Source of the DNA: Mycobacterium sp. IS-836
GTDB taxonomy: Bacteria > Actinomycetota > Actinomycetes > Mycobacteriales > Mycobacteriaceae
Direction of reading: 5' to 3'
Assembly (NCBI RefSeq): GCF_001954275.1
Contig: NZ_MBEU01000009.1
Span: forward strand, 152,107-216,106
DNA length: 64,000 bases
Shown here piece after piece: positions 25,966 through 34,470 of the stretch (position 1 is its first letter; every line of letters starts with the position of its first letter). The notes under the pieces are model-generated. The model had not been told where the DNA came from. It saw only the letters and a list, made by a program, of their open reading frames with translations, and did not search any database. The position numbers and the translations under genes were made by a program.

Positions 25966-27219
25966 GTGAGCCACAAGGATGTTCGAGTGCGATCACGACG
26001 TGTCACGAGGTGGCGCGCCCGAGTCGGCGTCGTCGCGGTGGCGACGGCACTGGCCGCTGGGTGCTCGCTGTGGTCCGGTTCGATTGCGGCACACAGACCG
26101 GCGGCGGAGGCACAGCCGGCGGCCCATGGTGTCGAGGCCGCGATCGGAACCATCCCGTGGTCGCAGGTCGGCCCCGGCTGGATGCTCGCGTTGTGGAGCC
26201 CGGCCATCAGCCATCGCCCCGGCGAGAAAGGTGCCCCCGACGAGCCCGACCCGGCCACGGTCACGACGACGCTGTATTTGGTCGACCCGGCCGGTGGGCG
26301 CTACCCGATCACCACGTTCCCGGCCGGCTCCACGGCCCGATTGGTCGACTGGTCGGCTGACGGGAGCCATGTCCTCGTCTCCGCGTTCAAACCCGGGTCG
26401 TTGCAGGACCACACGGCGATTGCCGTTGACCTTCGCGACGGCAAGCAGACCACGTTCCCCGTCGTCGACGGGGGACCCATCGGCTACGCGCGCCCGGACG
26501 GCACGGCGATGCTGATTGGCAAGGGCCACTTCCCCGCTCGGCCGTCGCTCGAGCGCGTCGACCTCGCCGGCAACCGCGAGCTGACGTATCCGTTGGGGCA
26601 GGACTACCGGGGAGGCGCCCTCCCTACGCCCGACGGCGCGCAGCTCGTCCTCGGCTCGTCGAAAGGCCTTGCCCTGATGGGCAGCGACGGGACGCCCGGG
26701 AAACAGTTGCCGGTACCCGGCAACCTCACCACGTGCTCGCCGGTTCGGTGGTGGACCTCGACGGTGGTTCTCGCGCGTTGCAGCGACGACAACCGTTTTT
26801 CACACACGATTCAGCTCTGGCAGGTGCCCGTCGACGGCACGGCGCCGACCGCGCTGACAGCGGTCAACTCGGGAGGCGGCAATGATCCCGGATTCAGCGG
26901 CGACCTCGGCGATACCGACGCGTGGCAGTTGCCCAGCGGCACGTTCACGCAGTCAATTGGCGGATGCGGCACCGTTTTTCTGTCCCGACTGACGTCCGAC
27001 GGGCACGCCACGCGGGTGAAGGTGCCCGGCGTGTCCAACAGTGTGATCGTCAATGGCGTAAGTGGCGACAAGCTGGTACTCGTGGCCACGGCCGGCTGCG
27101 GTCCCGGCACTTCGCTGCTGGCCTACGACCCGGCGGCCAACACGTTCAGCACGTTGCTCGGGCCGACCGTCAACGGCGGCAGCGTGACTCAGGCGATCGT
27201 TTTTCCCGGCCGAAAGTAG
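25966..27219 (+). CDS. Propeller-like lipoprotein (paralogue of 22327-23508)
   Basis: A 417-residue lipoprotein with a basic n-region (RVRSRRVTRWRAR), lipobox ALAAGC and a mature part parallel to the protein at 22327. Shared segments include IPWSQVGPGWMLALWSP, TTLYLVDPAGGRYPITTFP, SLERVDLAGNRELTYPLGQD and LLGPTVNGGSV. The two differ mainly in anchoring: this copy is lipidated and the other is secreted. The GTG start has GGAAAGGA upstream and follows the MPT64-like gene by 22 bases, so all five exported genes can form one transcript. Ligand unknown. Confidence 0.85.
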   Translation: MSHKDVRVRSRRVTRWRARVGVVAVATALAAGCSLWSGSIAAHRPAAEAQPAAHGVEAAIGTIPWSQVGPGWMLALWSPAISHRPGEKGAPDEPDPATVTTTLYLVDPAGGRYPITTFPAGSTARLVDWSADGSHVLVSAFKPGSLQDHTAIAVDLRDGKQTTFPVVDGGPIGYARPDGTAMLIGKGHFPARPSLERVDLAGNRELTYPLGQDYRGGALPTPDGAQLVLGSSKGLALMGSDGTPGKQLPVPGNLTTCSPVRWWTSTVVLARCSDDNRFSHTIQLWQVPVDGTAPTALTAVNSGGGNDPGFSGDLGDTDAWQLPSGTFTQSIGGCGTVFLSRLTSDGHATRVKVPGVSNSVIVNGVSGDKLVLVATAGCGPGTSLLAYDPAANTFSTLLGPTVNGGSVTQAIVFPGRK

Positions 27220-27267
27220 CCGAGTCAACGTCAAAAGATCGCCACACGCGCCGCACCCGGCACTAAA

Positions 27268-27978
27268 GTGCTGCTGGTGAGCACGAACGTGTTGGCCAAC
27301 GGCCGGGGCCGATGGTTGGCAATCGTGGCCTCGCTCGTCGTCGCCGCGGCGATGATCTACGCCCAAGACACCAAGCCTCGGTCCTACGTCCAGCCCCCGG
27401 CGGCAACTCCGACGGCGACCCCGTCAGCGACCCCGAAAGATCCGGTGGCCGCGCCCCCCGGCGCCCCACACATCGCCAGTCAGGCCGAGGCGGAACAGTT
27501 GGCCGCATTGGCGGCAACCGCGCCCACCACCGCCCAGCAATTCCAGTTCCCACTGTCGCCCGGTGTCGCTTCGGAGGACAGGCTGCAGGTCAAGACCATC
27601 TGGGCGGCCCGCGTCATCAGCGTGCTGTTTCCGGAGATCAAGACCATCTACGGCTACCGGCAGGATCCGTTGCCGTGGCATCCCAACGGGTTGGCGATCG
27701 ACGTGATGATCCCGAACCCGCACACGCCGGAAGGCATCGAGCTCGGCAACCAGATCGCGGGGTATGCCCTGGCGAATGCCAAGCGATGGGGCATCAACCA
27801 CGTGATCTGGCGGCAGAAGATTTATCCCGGCGTCGGCGCGGGAAGCTGGACGGCCGACTACGGATCGGAAACCGCGAACCACTACGACCACGTGCACATC
27901 GCCACCAACGGCGGCGGATACCCGACTGGGCACGAGACCTACTACATCGCCTCCATGACGCCCACGCCACCCGCGTGA
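27268..27978 (+). CDS. Exported LAS-type peptidase-like protein
   Basis: A 236-residue product with one N-terminal hydrophobic segment (about 15-31), a Pro/Thr/Ala linker, and a C-terminal domain of about 140 residues. The zinc-ligand pattern of the LAS (VanX/DD-peptidase) fold is present: H138-x6-D145 in HPNGLAIDV and H208-V-H210 in HYDHVHI. It is probably anchored outside the membrane and acts on peptidoglycan or a related polymer; catalysis is unproven. Start GTG 27268, with GTG 27277 as alternative. Its stop overlaps the next GTG (GTGA). Confidence 0.8.
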   Translation: MLLVSTNVLANGRGRWLAIVASLVVAAAMIYAQDTKPRSYVQPPAATPTATPSATPKDPVAAPPGAPHIASQAEAEQLAALAATAPTTAQQFQFPLSPGVASEDRLQVKTIWAARVISVLFPEIKTIYGYRQDPLPWHPNGLAIDVMIPNPHTPEGIELGNQIAGYALANAKRWGINHVIWRQKIYPGVGAGSWTADYGSETANHYDHVHIATNGGGYPTGHETYYIASMTPTPPA

Positions 27979-28682
27979 TCCAACCCCTGTATCTGCTGGC
28001 GGACAGTCAGCTGCTGTTCTGGAAGCGGCAGGATCGTTTGATCCTCGAGGCGGCCCTCGCCGGATTCGCGCCGCACACACCGCTCCCCGCGGCCTACATC
28101 GGTGCCTCCAACGGGGATCGACCGGAGTTCTACGAGATCTTCGAGGCGGCAATGGATGCGATCGGACTCACCGAGCGGCGGATGATCGATTCGTCGTTCG
28201 GCCCCGACGACCGCGCGTTCCTGGCGGGTGCGCAGTTGATCGTTCTCGCGGGCGGTGATGTGCGCCTTGGCTGGAACACGTTCGAGAGAACCGGCATAAA
28301 GGACGTGATCCTGAACCGGTACGCCAATGGCGCTGTCCTGGTGGGTATTTCGGCCGGCGCCGTCCAACTCGGGCGCTGCGGGATTGTCGAGACGCTCGAA
28401 TCAATCGAGCTGTTCGATGTGTTCGGACTCGTCCCGATGATTATCGACACGCACGATGAGCGGGCCGAGTGGGCGCGGCTTTCGCGGGCGATTCATTCGC
28501 TTCAGGGAGCGAGCACCGGGCTGGGAATTCCCTCTGGCGGCGGGATCATCGTGCACCCGGATTCCACCGTCGAGCCGCTGCGGCGTCCGGCACATGAATT
28601 CCGTTTCGACGGCGCGCGCTGCGTCAGCGCTCTGCTGCCGGCGGCGGGGATTCGATCGGGACCAGTTCGGCGAGACCGCTGA
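27975..28682 (+). CDS. Peptidase S51 (cyanophycinase/dipeptidase E family)
   Basis: A 235-residue cytosolic serine peptidase-like protein. IGASNGDRPEFYEIF resembles the substrate loop, LIVLAGGDVRLGW follows, the nucleophile S126 sits in GISAGAV, and the C-terminal part has GIPSGGGIIVHPD. The S51 family cleaves Asp-containing dipeptides or cyanophycin-like polymers. Translation is coupled to the LAS peptidase gene by a GTGA overlap, so both may handle products of one wall or peptide turnover process (inference). The last 59 bases overlap the end of the convergent STAS gene. Confidence 0.82.
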   Translation: MIQPLYLLADSQLLFWKRQDRLILEAALAGFAPHTPLPAAYIGASNGDRPEFYEIFEAAMDAIGLTERRMIDSSFGPDDRAFLAGAQLIVLAGGDVRLGWNTFERTGIKDVILNRYANGAVLVGISAGAVQLGRCGIVETLESIELFDVFGLVPMIIDTHDERAEWARLSRAIHSLQGASTGLGIPSGGGIIVHPDSTVEPLRRPAHEFRFDGARCVSALLPAAGIRSGPVRRDR

Positions 28683-28950
28683 TCGTCAGGACGGGCATGA
28701 GGACCGGATGAGCGATCAGGCGGATGTGGTCGGCCCGGGCGAATAAGGCGTTGACTGCGGCGCTGTCCAAGTATTCGACGGCGGTGAGGTCGACGGTGAG
28801 AGTTCCGCCGTCGTTCGCGGCCGCGGTGATGGCGATGCCGAGGGCTTGGTCGAATGCGTCGATGTTGCTCAGGTCGATTTCACCGGCCGCGCTCAGCACG
28901 AGTTTCCCGTCGTCGTTGCGCGCGGTGTCGAGGGTAAGCGAGGCGGGCAT
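28624..28950 (-). CDS. STAS-domain anti-anti-sigma factor
   Basis: A 108-residue single STAS domain: LVLSAAGEIDLSNIDAF at the N-terminus and LTVDLTAVEYLDSAAVNALF with the conserved Asp-Ser pair D62-S63, where the serine is the phosphorylation site in RsbV/SpoIIAA proteins. Its ATG overlaps the stop of the phosphatase/kinase hub gene by one base (TGATG), so it is the obvious substrate of that protein in a partner-switching system. No sigma factor gene is adjacent. Confidence 0.9.
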   Translation of the reverse strand: MPASLTLDTARNDDGKLVLSAAGEIDLSNIDAFDQALGIAITAAANDGGTLTVDLTAVEYLDSAAVNALFARADHIRLIAHPVLMPVLTISGLAELVPIESPPPAAER

Positions 28951-31454
28951 CAGGTAATCCTCGTGGATAGGTGAACTGTGGTTCCGTCGGTGTCGAGGTT
29001 GATGGTGACATCGTGCATCAGCCCTCGCATGAGGGCGATACCCCGGCCGCGATGGGGGTTGGCGGCCGGTTGTGGCGGCTTCCACGAGCCGGTGTCGGCG
29101 ATCGTCACGAGCAGCTGGTCGACAAGCGCGATCGCGGCCAGGCTGATCGTGCCCTCCGGATCGTCGCGATGACCATGCTCGATGGCATTGGCGACGGCTT
29201 CTCCGGCGGCGATGAGCACGTTCAAAGCCTGATCCGGCCCTATCCGGGCTCGGGATAGCCAGGTGCGCAAGGCTTTCCGGGATGAGGCGAGGTTGTTGGC
29301 TTCGGCGGGAAACTCCAATTCCAGCGGGGCGGGTTGGCGGTACAGCAAAAGGGCAACGTCGTCCTGATAGCCGCCGCTTGGCGCGAGACCGGACATGATC
29401 TCGTTCGCCAAGTCCTCCAAAGGCGAACCGCGGCCCTCCTCGAGGAAGCTGGCGGCGCGGGAGATGCCATCGTCGAGGGGAACACGGCGACGTTCGACCA
29501 GCCCGTCGGTGTAGAGCAACAGGGTCGCGCGGGCCGGCAGGGTCACCAGGGCCTCGGGGCGGGGCCGGTCGGGTCGCACGCCCAATGCGATGGTGTGGCC
29601 GTCATCGAGCATCCGCGTGGTGCCGTCGGCGTGGACCACGACCGGCGGCGGATGCCCGGCAGTCGAGTACACCAATTCACCGGTGTCGGGGTTGAGCACT
29701 GCGCAGACGGCGGTCGTGGATTTGGCGCCGGGAAGCCGGGCGGCGAAGCGATCTAGCCCCGCAAGGGCGGCCGCGGGGCTGGGGTTTTCGAACAGCAACG
29801 CGCGGCAAGCGCTGCGCACCTGTCCCATGACGGTCGCCGCGCCGAGGCCGTGGCCGACACAGTCACCGACGATCAACGCGATGCGGCCATCCTCGAGGTC
29901 GAAGATGTCATACCAGTCGCCGCCGACTTGCAGAGGTCGGGTGGCGGCCTGATAGCGCACCGCGAACCCGCGCGGCAGATCAGCGGGGCCCAGGATTGCG
30001 TGTTGCAGGGCAAGCGCGGTTTCGCGCTGCTGGTCAACTTGGTGCACCCGCTGCAGGCCCTGGCTCAGGCGGCCAGCGAGCACCGTTAGCAAGGTCTGAT
30101 CCTCGAGGGTGAACGGCCGTTCCTCCGTCAGCTCGATCCAGACAACGAGCACGCCCTCGGGATGCTGCAGCGCGATGGCCGCCGCACCGGGGTTCGTCGT
30201 GTGGGGAGTGAGTAGGTCGCCGTCCCGCATCGAGCTGAGCATCTCTCGTGTGTCTGACGGCAGATCGGCCCACTGCGTCGGTTCGCCGACCGAAACCAAT
30301 TCCGGTGCGCCGGAATCGATTTCCGCAGCAGAGATGTGGGCCAGAAAGGTCACAGCCAGGACTCGGCGCGCCCGCCATAGGCGGCGCAGTTCCTCGGCTG
30401 CCGCTTGCACTGCGTCATTGACGTTATCCGCTTGGGCGAGTTCCTGGTTGAGGGCGTGTTCGCGACCTGCAGCCAGCGCCAACGCGATAGCGGCGTGTCG
30501 GGCGAAGTCACTCACCAACTCGAGGTAATCGGTGCCGAACGGCGGCTGCCGCGGGCCCCGTGCAACCGCGATCACGCCAAGCACCGCATCGTCCGCGATC
30601 AGCGGTATGACGATCGCCGAACGGTCACCGACATCGGTGAACCCCTCGATCGGATATTCGAAGGAGTCAGTGATCAGCGGCAGGCCACGGCGCGCGACAC
30701 CGCCCGTGGTGGAGCCTTCCATCGGAACCTGCCGACCAATCACCTCCGCGGAGTACCGGCCCGCAGTAGCGGCCACGACAAGGGTGTCGACGTCTTCGGC
30801 GGGCAGATCGGGCTCGCTCGGAACCAGCAAAATGGCCTGTTCGGCCGCGGCCAGCTCGAGCGCCAGGTTCACGATGAGTTGCAACGGCCCAGTCTGCGGG
30901 TCGCCGGATAGCAGCGCGGTCGTGATCTCGCGGCTGGCCTTCGTCCATTTCGCCGACTCGCGCTCTCGCTCGAAAAGTCGCGCATTGTCGATCGCGGCCG
31001 CCGCCGCGGTGGCCATTGCCCGGACGGCTGCCTCCTGCGCGTCGGAGAACAGGTGGGCGGGCCGGTCGTCGGCAAGGTAAAGGGTCCCGAAGTCAGCGCC
31101 CCGCACGGTGATTGGTATTCCGAGGAATGCCCGCAGCGGCGCGCCAGGTGTGTGCAGCCCGGCGCCCTGCGGATCAGCGCTCAGATCGTCGAGACGTAGG
31201 CCCTCACCTACCTGCAGACCGTCGAGCTGTCGCGCAGTGTCCTCATCGAGCCCCGCACGGACGAAGGAGACGGGTCCGCCGTCGGACGCGCGTATGCCCA
31301 GCGCTCCATATCGGGCGCCGGTCAGCTCCATCGCCGCGTTGACGATTCGCTGCAACGTCACATTCAGGTCCAGATCGGAACCGATCTCCACGATGGCGCG
31401 CACCAGTCGCTCCATCTGGTCGAGCGCCGCGGCCAGCTCGTCCGGGCGGCTCAT
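28950..31454 (-). CDS. GAF-PP2C(SpoIIE)-HATPase fusion: partner-switching hub
   Basis: An 834-residue cytosolic multi-domain protein. The first GAF domain (about 30-165; LNVTLQRIVNAAMELTGARY) resembles DosS/DosT GAF-A, a second lies at about 195-345, and a possible third at about 350-480. A SpoIIE/RsbU-type PP2C phosphatase follows (about 500-695; GGDWYDIF, GDCVGHG, YQDDVALLL), then an RsbW-like GHKL kinase domain (about 705-834; GEAVANAIEHGH, GRGIALMRGL). It carries both activities of a stress sigma switch, similar in logic to Rv1364c. Compared with DosS as I recall it, the residue aligned with the heme histidine is not His, so heme binding is unlikely. Coupled to the STAS gene. Confidence 0.9.
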   Translation of the reverse strand: MSRPDELAAALDQMERLVRAIVEIGSDLDLNVTLQRIVNAAMELTGARYGALGIRASDGGPVSFVRAGLDEDTARQLDGLQVGEGLRLDDLSADPQGAGLHTPGAPLRAFLGIPITVRGADFGTLYLADDRPAHLFSDAQEAAVRAMATAAAAAIDNARLFERERESAKWTKASREITTALLSGDPQTGPLQLIVNLALELAAAEQAILLVPSEPDLPAEDVDTLVVAATAGRYSAEVIGRQVPMEGSTTGGVARRGLPLITDSFEYPIEGFTDVGDRSAIVIPLIADDAVLGVIAVARGPRQPPFGTDYLELVSDFARHAAIALALAAGREHALNQELAQADNVNDAVQAAAEELRRLWRARRVLAVTFLAHISAAEIDSGAPELVSVGEPTQWADLPSDTREMLSSMRDGDLLTPHTTNPGAAAIALQHPEGVLVVWIELTEERPFTLEDQTLLTVLAGRLSQGLQRVHQVDQQRETALALQHAILGPADLPRGFAVRYQAATRPLQVGGDWYDIFDLEDGRIALIVGDCVGHGLGAATVMGQVRSACRALLFENPSPAAALAGLDRFAARLPGAKSTTAVCAVLNPDTGELVYSTAGHPPPVVVHADGTTRMLDDGHTIALGVRPDRPRPEALVTLPARATLLLYTDGLVERRRVPLDDGISRAASFLEEGRGSPLEDLANEIMSGLAPSGGYQDDVALLLYRQPAPLELEFPAEANNLASSRKALRTWLSRARIGPDQALNVLIAAGEAVANAIEHGHRDDPEGTISLAAIALVDQLLVTIADTGSWKPPQPAANPHRGRGIALMRGLMHDVTINLDTDGTTVHLSTRIT

Positions 31455-31574
31455 CGGCTCGCGCCTGCCCTGCCAGGCGAACGCGGGGGCCGCCGGTCGC
31501 TGCTCACGAAGACAATTTATCGGTCGGATGAGCGCTAGTCAGGAGGTCCGCGTTAAAAGGAAGGCAAAAGGGGA

Positions 31575-32471
31575 TCAGCGCGTGGAGGTGGTGCCTCGCC
31601 GCCGCGGCGTGCGGTGCGCCGCCTGCACGTCGGCGTTGGCGAGGGATTGCGCCTGAGCGGCCAGCGTCGATGCGCGATTGGCGTAGGCAATTGCTTCGTC
31701 GCTTGCTCCTTTGCCGTGCGCCGCCGCCAAATACCGTCTCGCCTCTTCGCAGCGGGCCTTCGCCTCGGCGCCGATGCTGTCGTGATGCCTGCCGACGTAG
31801 TCGGAGATTTGGCGCAGTCGGGCGTCCGCGGTGGACAACGCTTGCTGCTGACCGCTCCCTTCAATGGGCACATCGCGGGAGTCGACGCGGCGGGCCCGTC
31901 GGCGGTGGCGTTGGTAGAGCAAGAGAAGCACCACGATGACGACGACGAGCACGATCACGGCCACGCCCATCGCGATCAGCGGCCAGATCCGGTGTGACGA
32001 GCTTGCCGATTTGTTCAACCCGTCAGCCGCAGCGATAGCAGCGCCGCCCCAGTCTTTGGCGTTCACTTTTGGTTCAATTTGGTTGCTACGCAAGCTGTTT
32101 AACTCGTCGGTTGTGATGCCCTGCATCGTCGGCGGCACGCTTAGCCAGTACGCCTTGGTGTTGGTGGCCACGGCCAGCACGGCGTCGTGGTCGCCCATCT
32201 CGCTGGCACTGCGGGTTCGGTCGGCCCAGTTTTCGGGTTTGAACCTGGAGAAGTTGTCGACGTAGACCACCCACAGTTGGAGGTGCTTATCGCGGTAGAG
32301 CCGGTCGATCGCCGAGCTGACCGCTGCACGACTGGAGTCCGTCAACGCCCCCGTGTTGTCGGTGACGTGCTCGGTGAGCTTGGACGGCGGTTGGGCCTGA
32401 CCAGGAGCGGCCAGCAGCAGCCCCGCCGTGAGGATCGTCAGGACTACACCGAGCAGGCGGACAGGGCGCAT
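31575..32471 (-). CDS. TPM-domain membrane protein
   Basis: A 298-residue product with a signal peptide (RLLGVVLTILTAGLLLAAPGQAQ) and an extracytoplasmic TPM domain (about 35-160; VTDNTGALTDSSRAAVSSAI, LQLWVVYVDNFS, DAVLAVATNTKAYWLS). One membrane helix follows (about 164-187), then a cytosolic basic and helical tail (KARCEEARRYLAAAHGKG). This matches the mycobacterial TPM-domain proteins. TPM domains occur in thylakoid Psb32-like and bacterial membrane proteins of uncertain activity. It lies 120 bases upstream of the GAF/PP2C gene's start on the same strand's far side. Confidence 0.85.
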   Translation of the reverse strand: MRPVRLLGVVLTILTAGLLLAAPGQAQPPSKLTEHVTDNTGALTDSSRAAVSSAIDRLYRDKHLQLWVVYVDNFSRFKPENWADRTRSASEMGDHDAVLAVATNTKAYWLSVPPTMQGITTDELNSLRSNQIEPKVNAKDWGGAAIAAADGLNKSASSSHRIWPLIAMGVAVIVLVVVIVVLLLLYQRHRRRARRVDSRDVPIEGSGQQQALSTADARLRQISDYVGRHHDSIGAEAKARCEEARRYLAAAHGKGASDEAIAYANRASTLAAQAQSLANADVQAAHRTPRRRGTTSTR

Positions 32472-32508
32472 ACGGGTAACTTAGCCCGCTGGCGGCACAG
32501 AAGCTCAG

Positions 32509-33525
32509 ATGCACTATTTTCCTGGGGTGACGTTCTCAGCTGCTGCTGCAGCCGCGCGGTGGATCGCCCCCTTCCTGACGATTGCGGCCGTTGCCGGTTT
32601 TCTAGCCAGCCCGGTGCACGTCGGCCCCGCCCCGGCGGTGCGCTTGGCTGATGACGCCAATCCGTTGGCCGGCATGCCCTTCTACGTCAATCCAGGCTCG
32701 GCGGCCATGCGCGCCGCGCAGCATGCCGACCCACCGAGTCCCGAGTTGACCGCCATCGCCAACACGCCGCAGGCGTACTGGATTGTGCCGGGCCCTTCGG
32801 CGGGGACGGTCGGCAAGTACACCAGCGACGCGGCGGCTGCCGGCGCCATCCCGGTGCTGGCGATCTATGGAATCCCGCACCGCGACTGTGGCAGCTTCGC
32901 CGCCGGCGGCATGGCGTCGGCCGACGACTACCGCGGGTGGATCGACGGCATCGCGTCCGGCGTGGGCGGTACGCGCACGGCGATCATCCTCGAACCCGAT
33001 GCACTCGCGATGGCCGATTGCCTGTCGGCCGACCAGCGCCAAGAACGCTACGACTTGATTCGCTACGCCGTCGACACGCTAACCCGCAGTCCGGCGACCG
33101 CCGTGTACGTCGACGGCGGTCACCTGCGCTGGCATAGTGCCGAAGACATGGCCGCCAGGCTCAACAAGGTCGATGTCGCCCGGGCGCGGGGTTTCAGCCT
33201 CAACACCGCGAACTTCTACACCACCGCGGACGAAATCGGTTACGGGGAAGCGATTTCGGGGCTCACGAATGGTTCGCACTACGTGATCGACACGTCGCGC
33301 AACGGCGCCGGCCCAGCGCCCGACGCCGGGCTCAACTGGTGCAACCCCAGCGGTCGGGGGCTGGGCACTCCGCCTACCACCGCCACCGCGGGCGCGCACG
33401 CCGACGCCTACTTGTGGATCAAACGCCCCGGCGAATCGGACGGAACGTGCGACAAGGGCGATCCGCCGGCCGGCACCTTCGTCAGTCAGTACGCCATCGA
33501 TATGGCCCACAACGCGGGCCAGTAG
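32509..33525 (+). CDS. Secreted glycoside hydrolase family 6 (cellulase)
   Basis: A 338-residue exported GH6 enzyme. After the N-terminal membrane/signal segment, NPLAGMPFYVNPGSAAMRAA is the typical GH6 start in actinobacteria. YGIPHRDCGSF (D126) and ILEPDALAM (D164, catalytic acid) follow, then ANFYTT, HYVIDTSRNG and AYLWIKRPGESDGTC. It is a catalytic domain without a cellulose-binding module. It resembles M. tuberculosis CelA1 (from memory). It would cleave beta-1,4-glucan, perhaps biofilm cellulose. GTG 32527 is an alternative start. Confidence 0.92.
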   Translation: MHYFPGVTFSAAAAAARWIAPFLTIAAVAGFLASPVHVGPAPAVRLADDANPLAGMPFYVNPGSAAMRAAQHADPPSPELTAIANTPQAYWIVPGPSAGTVGKYTSDAAAAGAIPVLAIYGIPHRDCGSFAAGGMASADDYRGWIDGIASGVGGTRTAIILEPDALAMADCLSADQRQERYDLIRYAVDTLTRSPATAVYVDGGHLRWHSAEDMAARLNKVDVARARGFSLNTANFYTTADEIGYGEAISGLTNGSHYVIDTSRNGAGPAPDAGLNWCNPSGRGLGTPPTTATAGAHADAYLWIKRPGESDGTCDKGDPPAGTFVSQYAIDMAHNAGQ

Positions 33526-33625
33526 CAGAGGCTTCGCGCCTAATTTGGCCGTCCGCGATCGTGAGTATTTGCCTTTGGATGGAAACCCCAACAGACGGCC
33601 ACTGTTGAGGTTACGATCCGCCACC

Positions 33626-33928
33626 ATGGGTAGATTGACAGCAGTGACAATTGGATTCGCCGTGGCGCTCACGCTCGCCCCCGCAGCCGCCGCCGATCCT
33701 GTCGATGCATCGTTTGAGCGGTCGCTGGGCCCCGCAGCGCCCATACCGAAAAAACCAAGCCCGTCATGCGACCCGAATTACTCGGGCGCCTGCGTCCCTA
33801 TCGCTAGTGATGTCGACTGTGCGGGCGGTAGCGGTAACGGCCCGGCCTATGTCAAGGGTCCCGTAACCGTCATTGGAAAGGACATCTACGGGCTTGACCG
33901 AGACGGCAATGGAATTGGGTGCGAATAG
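33626..33928 (+). CDS. Secreted excalibur calcium-binding domain protein
   Basis: A 100-residue product with a signal peptide (MGRLTAVTIGFAVALTLAPAAA|ADP) and a C-terminal excalibur domain. Paired cysteines occur in SCDPNYSGACVP and DCAGGSGNG, and a DRDGNGIGCE loop is the EF-hand-like calcium motif. Excalibur domains are usually extracellular and often attached to nucleases; here it stands alone. The ATG at 33626 was chosen from the signal peptide. Confidence 0.88.
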   Translation: MGRLTAVTIGFAVALTLAPAAAADPVDASFERSLGPAAPIPKKPSPSCDPNYSGACVPIASDVDCAGGSGNGPAYVKGPVTVIGKDIYGLDRDGNGIGCE

Positions 33929-33972
33929 GCGCCACCTGCTCGCACGACGCGCGCGGTGTTAGCGTCGTCGGC

Positions 33973-34461
33973 GTGACCCTCAAAGACATCGCCCTGACCA
34001 CTCTCGACGGCAAGCCGGCCACGCTAGCCGAATTGTCCGGCGGCGCAACGCTAATCGTGAACGTAGCCTCCAAATGCGGACTCACTCCGCAGTACACGGC
34101 ATTGGAGAAGCTGGCCAAGGATTATCGCGACCGCGGCTTGACGGTTGTCGGGGTGCCGTGCAACCAGTTCATGGGCCAGGAACCCGGCACGGCCGAGGAG
34201 ATCCAGGAGTTTTGCTCGACCACCTACGGGGTGACGTTCCCGTTGCTGGAGAAGACAGACGTCAACGGCGATGACCGCCACCCGCTCTACGCCGAGCTGA
34301 CCAAGGCCGTCGATTCCGATGGCAACGCCGGCGACATTCAGTGGAACTTCGAGAAATTTCTGGTCGCGCCCGACGGTGAGGTGGTCAATCGGTTTCGGCC
34401 GCGGACCGAGCCAGACGCGCCCGAGGTCATCAGCGCCATCGAGGCCGTGCTGCCCCGATAG
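33973..34461 (+). CDS. Glutathione peroxidase-family thiol peroxidase
   Basis: A 162-residue protein with peroxidatic C35 in NVASKCGLTPQY, then GVPCNQFMGQEPG (C63 and the conserved Gln) and WNFEKFLV (catalytic Trp/Asn). C81 in QEFCSTTYG is the position of the resolving cysteine in thioredoxin-dependent GPx enzymes. Mycobacteria lack glutathione, so it probably reduces hydroperoxides with thioredoxin. GTG 33973 matches the usual family length. It ends ten bases before a convergent gene. Confidence 0.92.
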   Translation: MTLKDIALTTLDGKPATLAELSGGATLIVNVASKCGLTPQYTALEKLAKDYRDRGLTVVGVPCNQFMGQEPGTAEEIQEFCSTTYGVTFPLLEKTDVNGDDRHPLYAELTKAVDSDGNAGDIQWNFEKFLVAPDGEVVNRFRPRTEPDAPEVISAIEAVLPR

Positions 34462-34470
34462 ACGGCGCGG

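Noticed and set aside
27312..27974. Upstream extension of the S51 peptidase frame
   Set aside because: It overlaps the LAS peptidase gene in another frame; the GTGA start at 27975 gives the normal family length.
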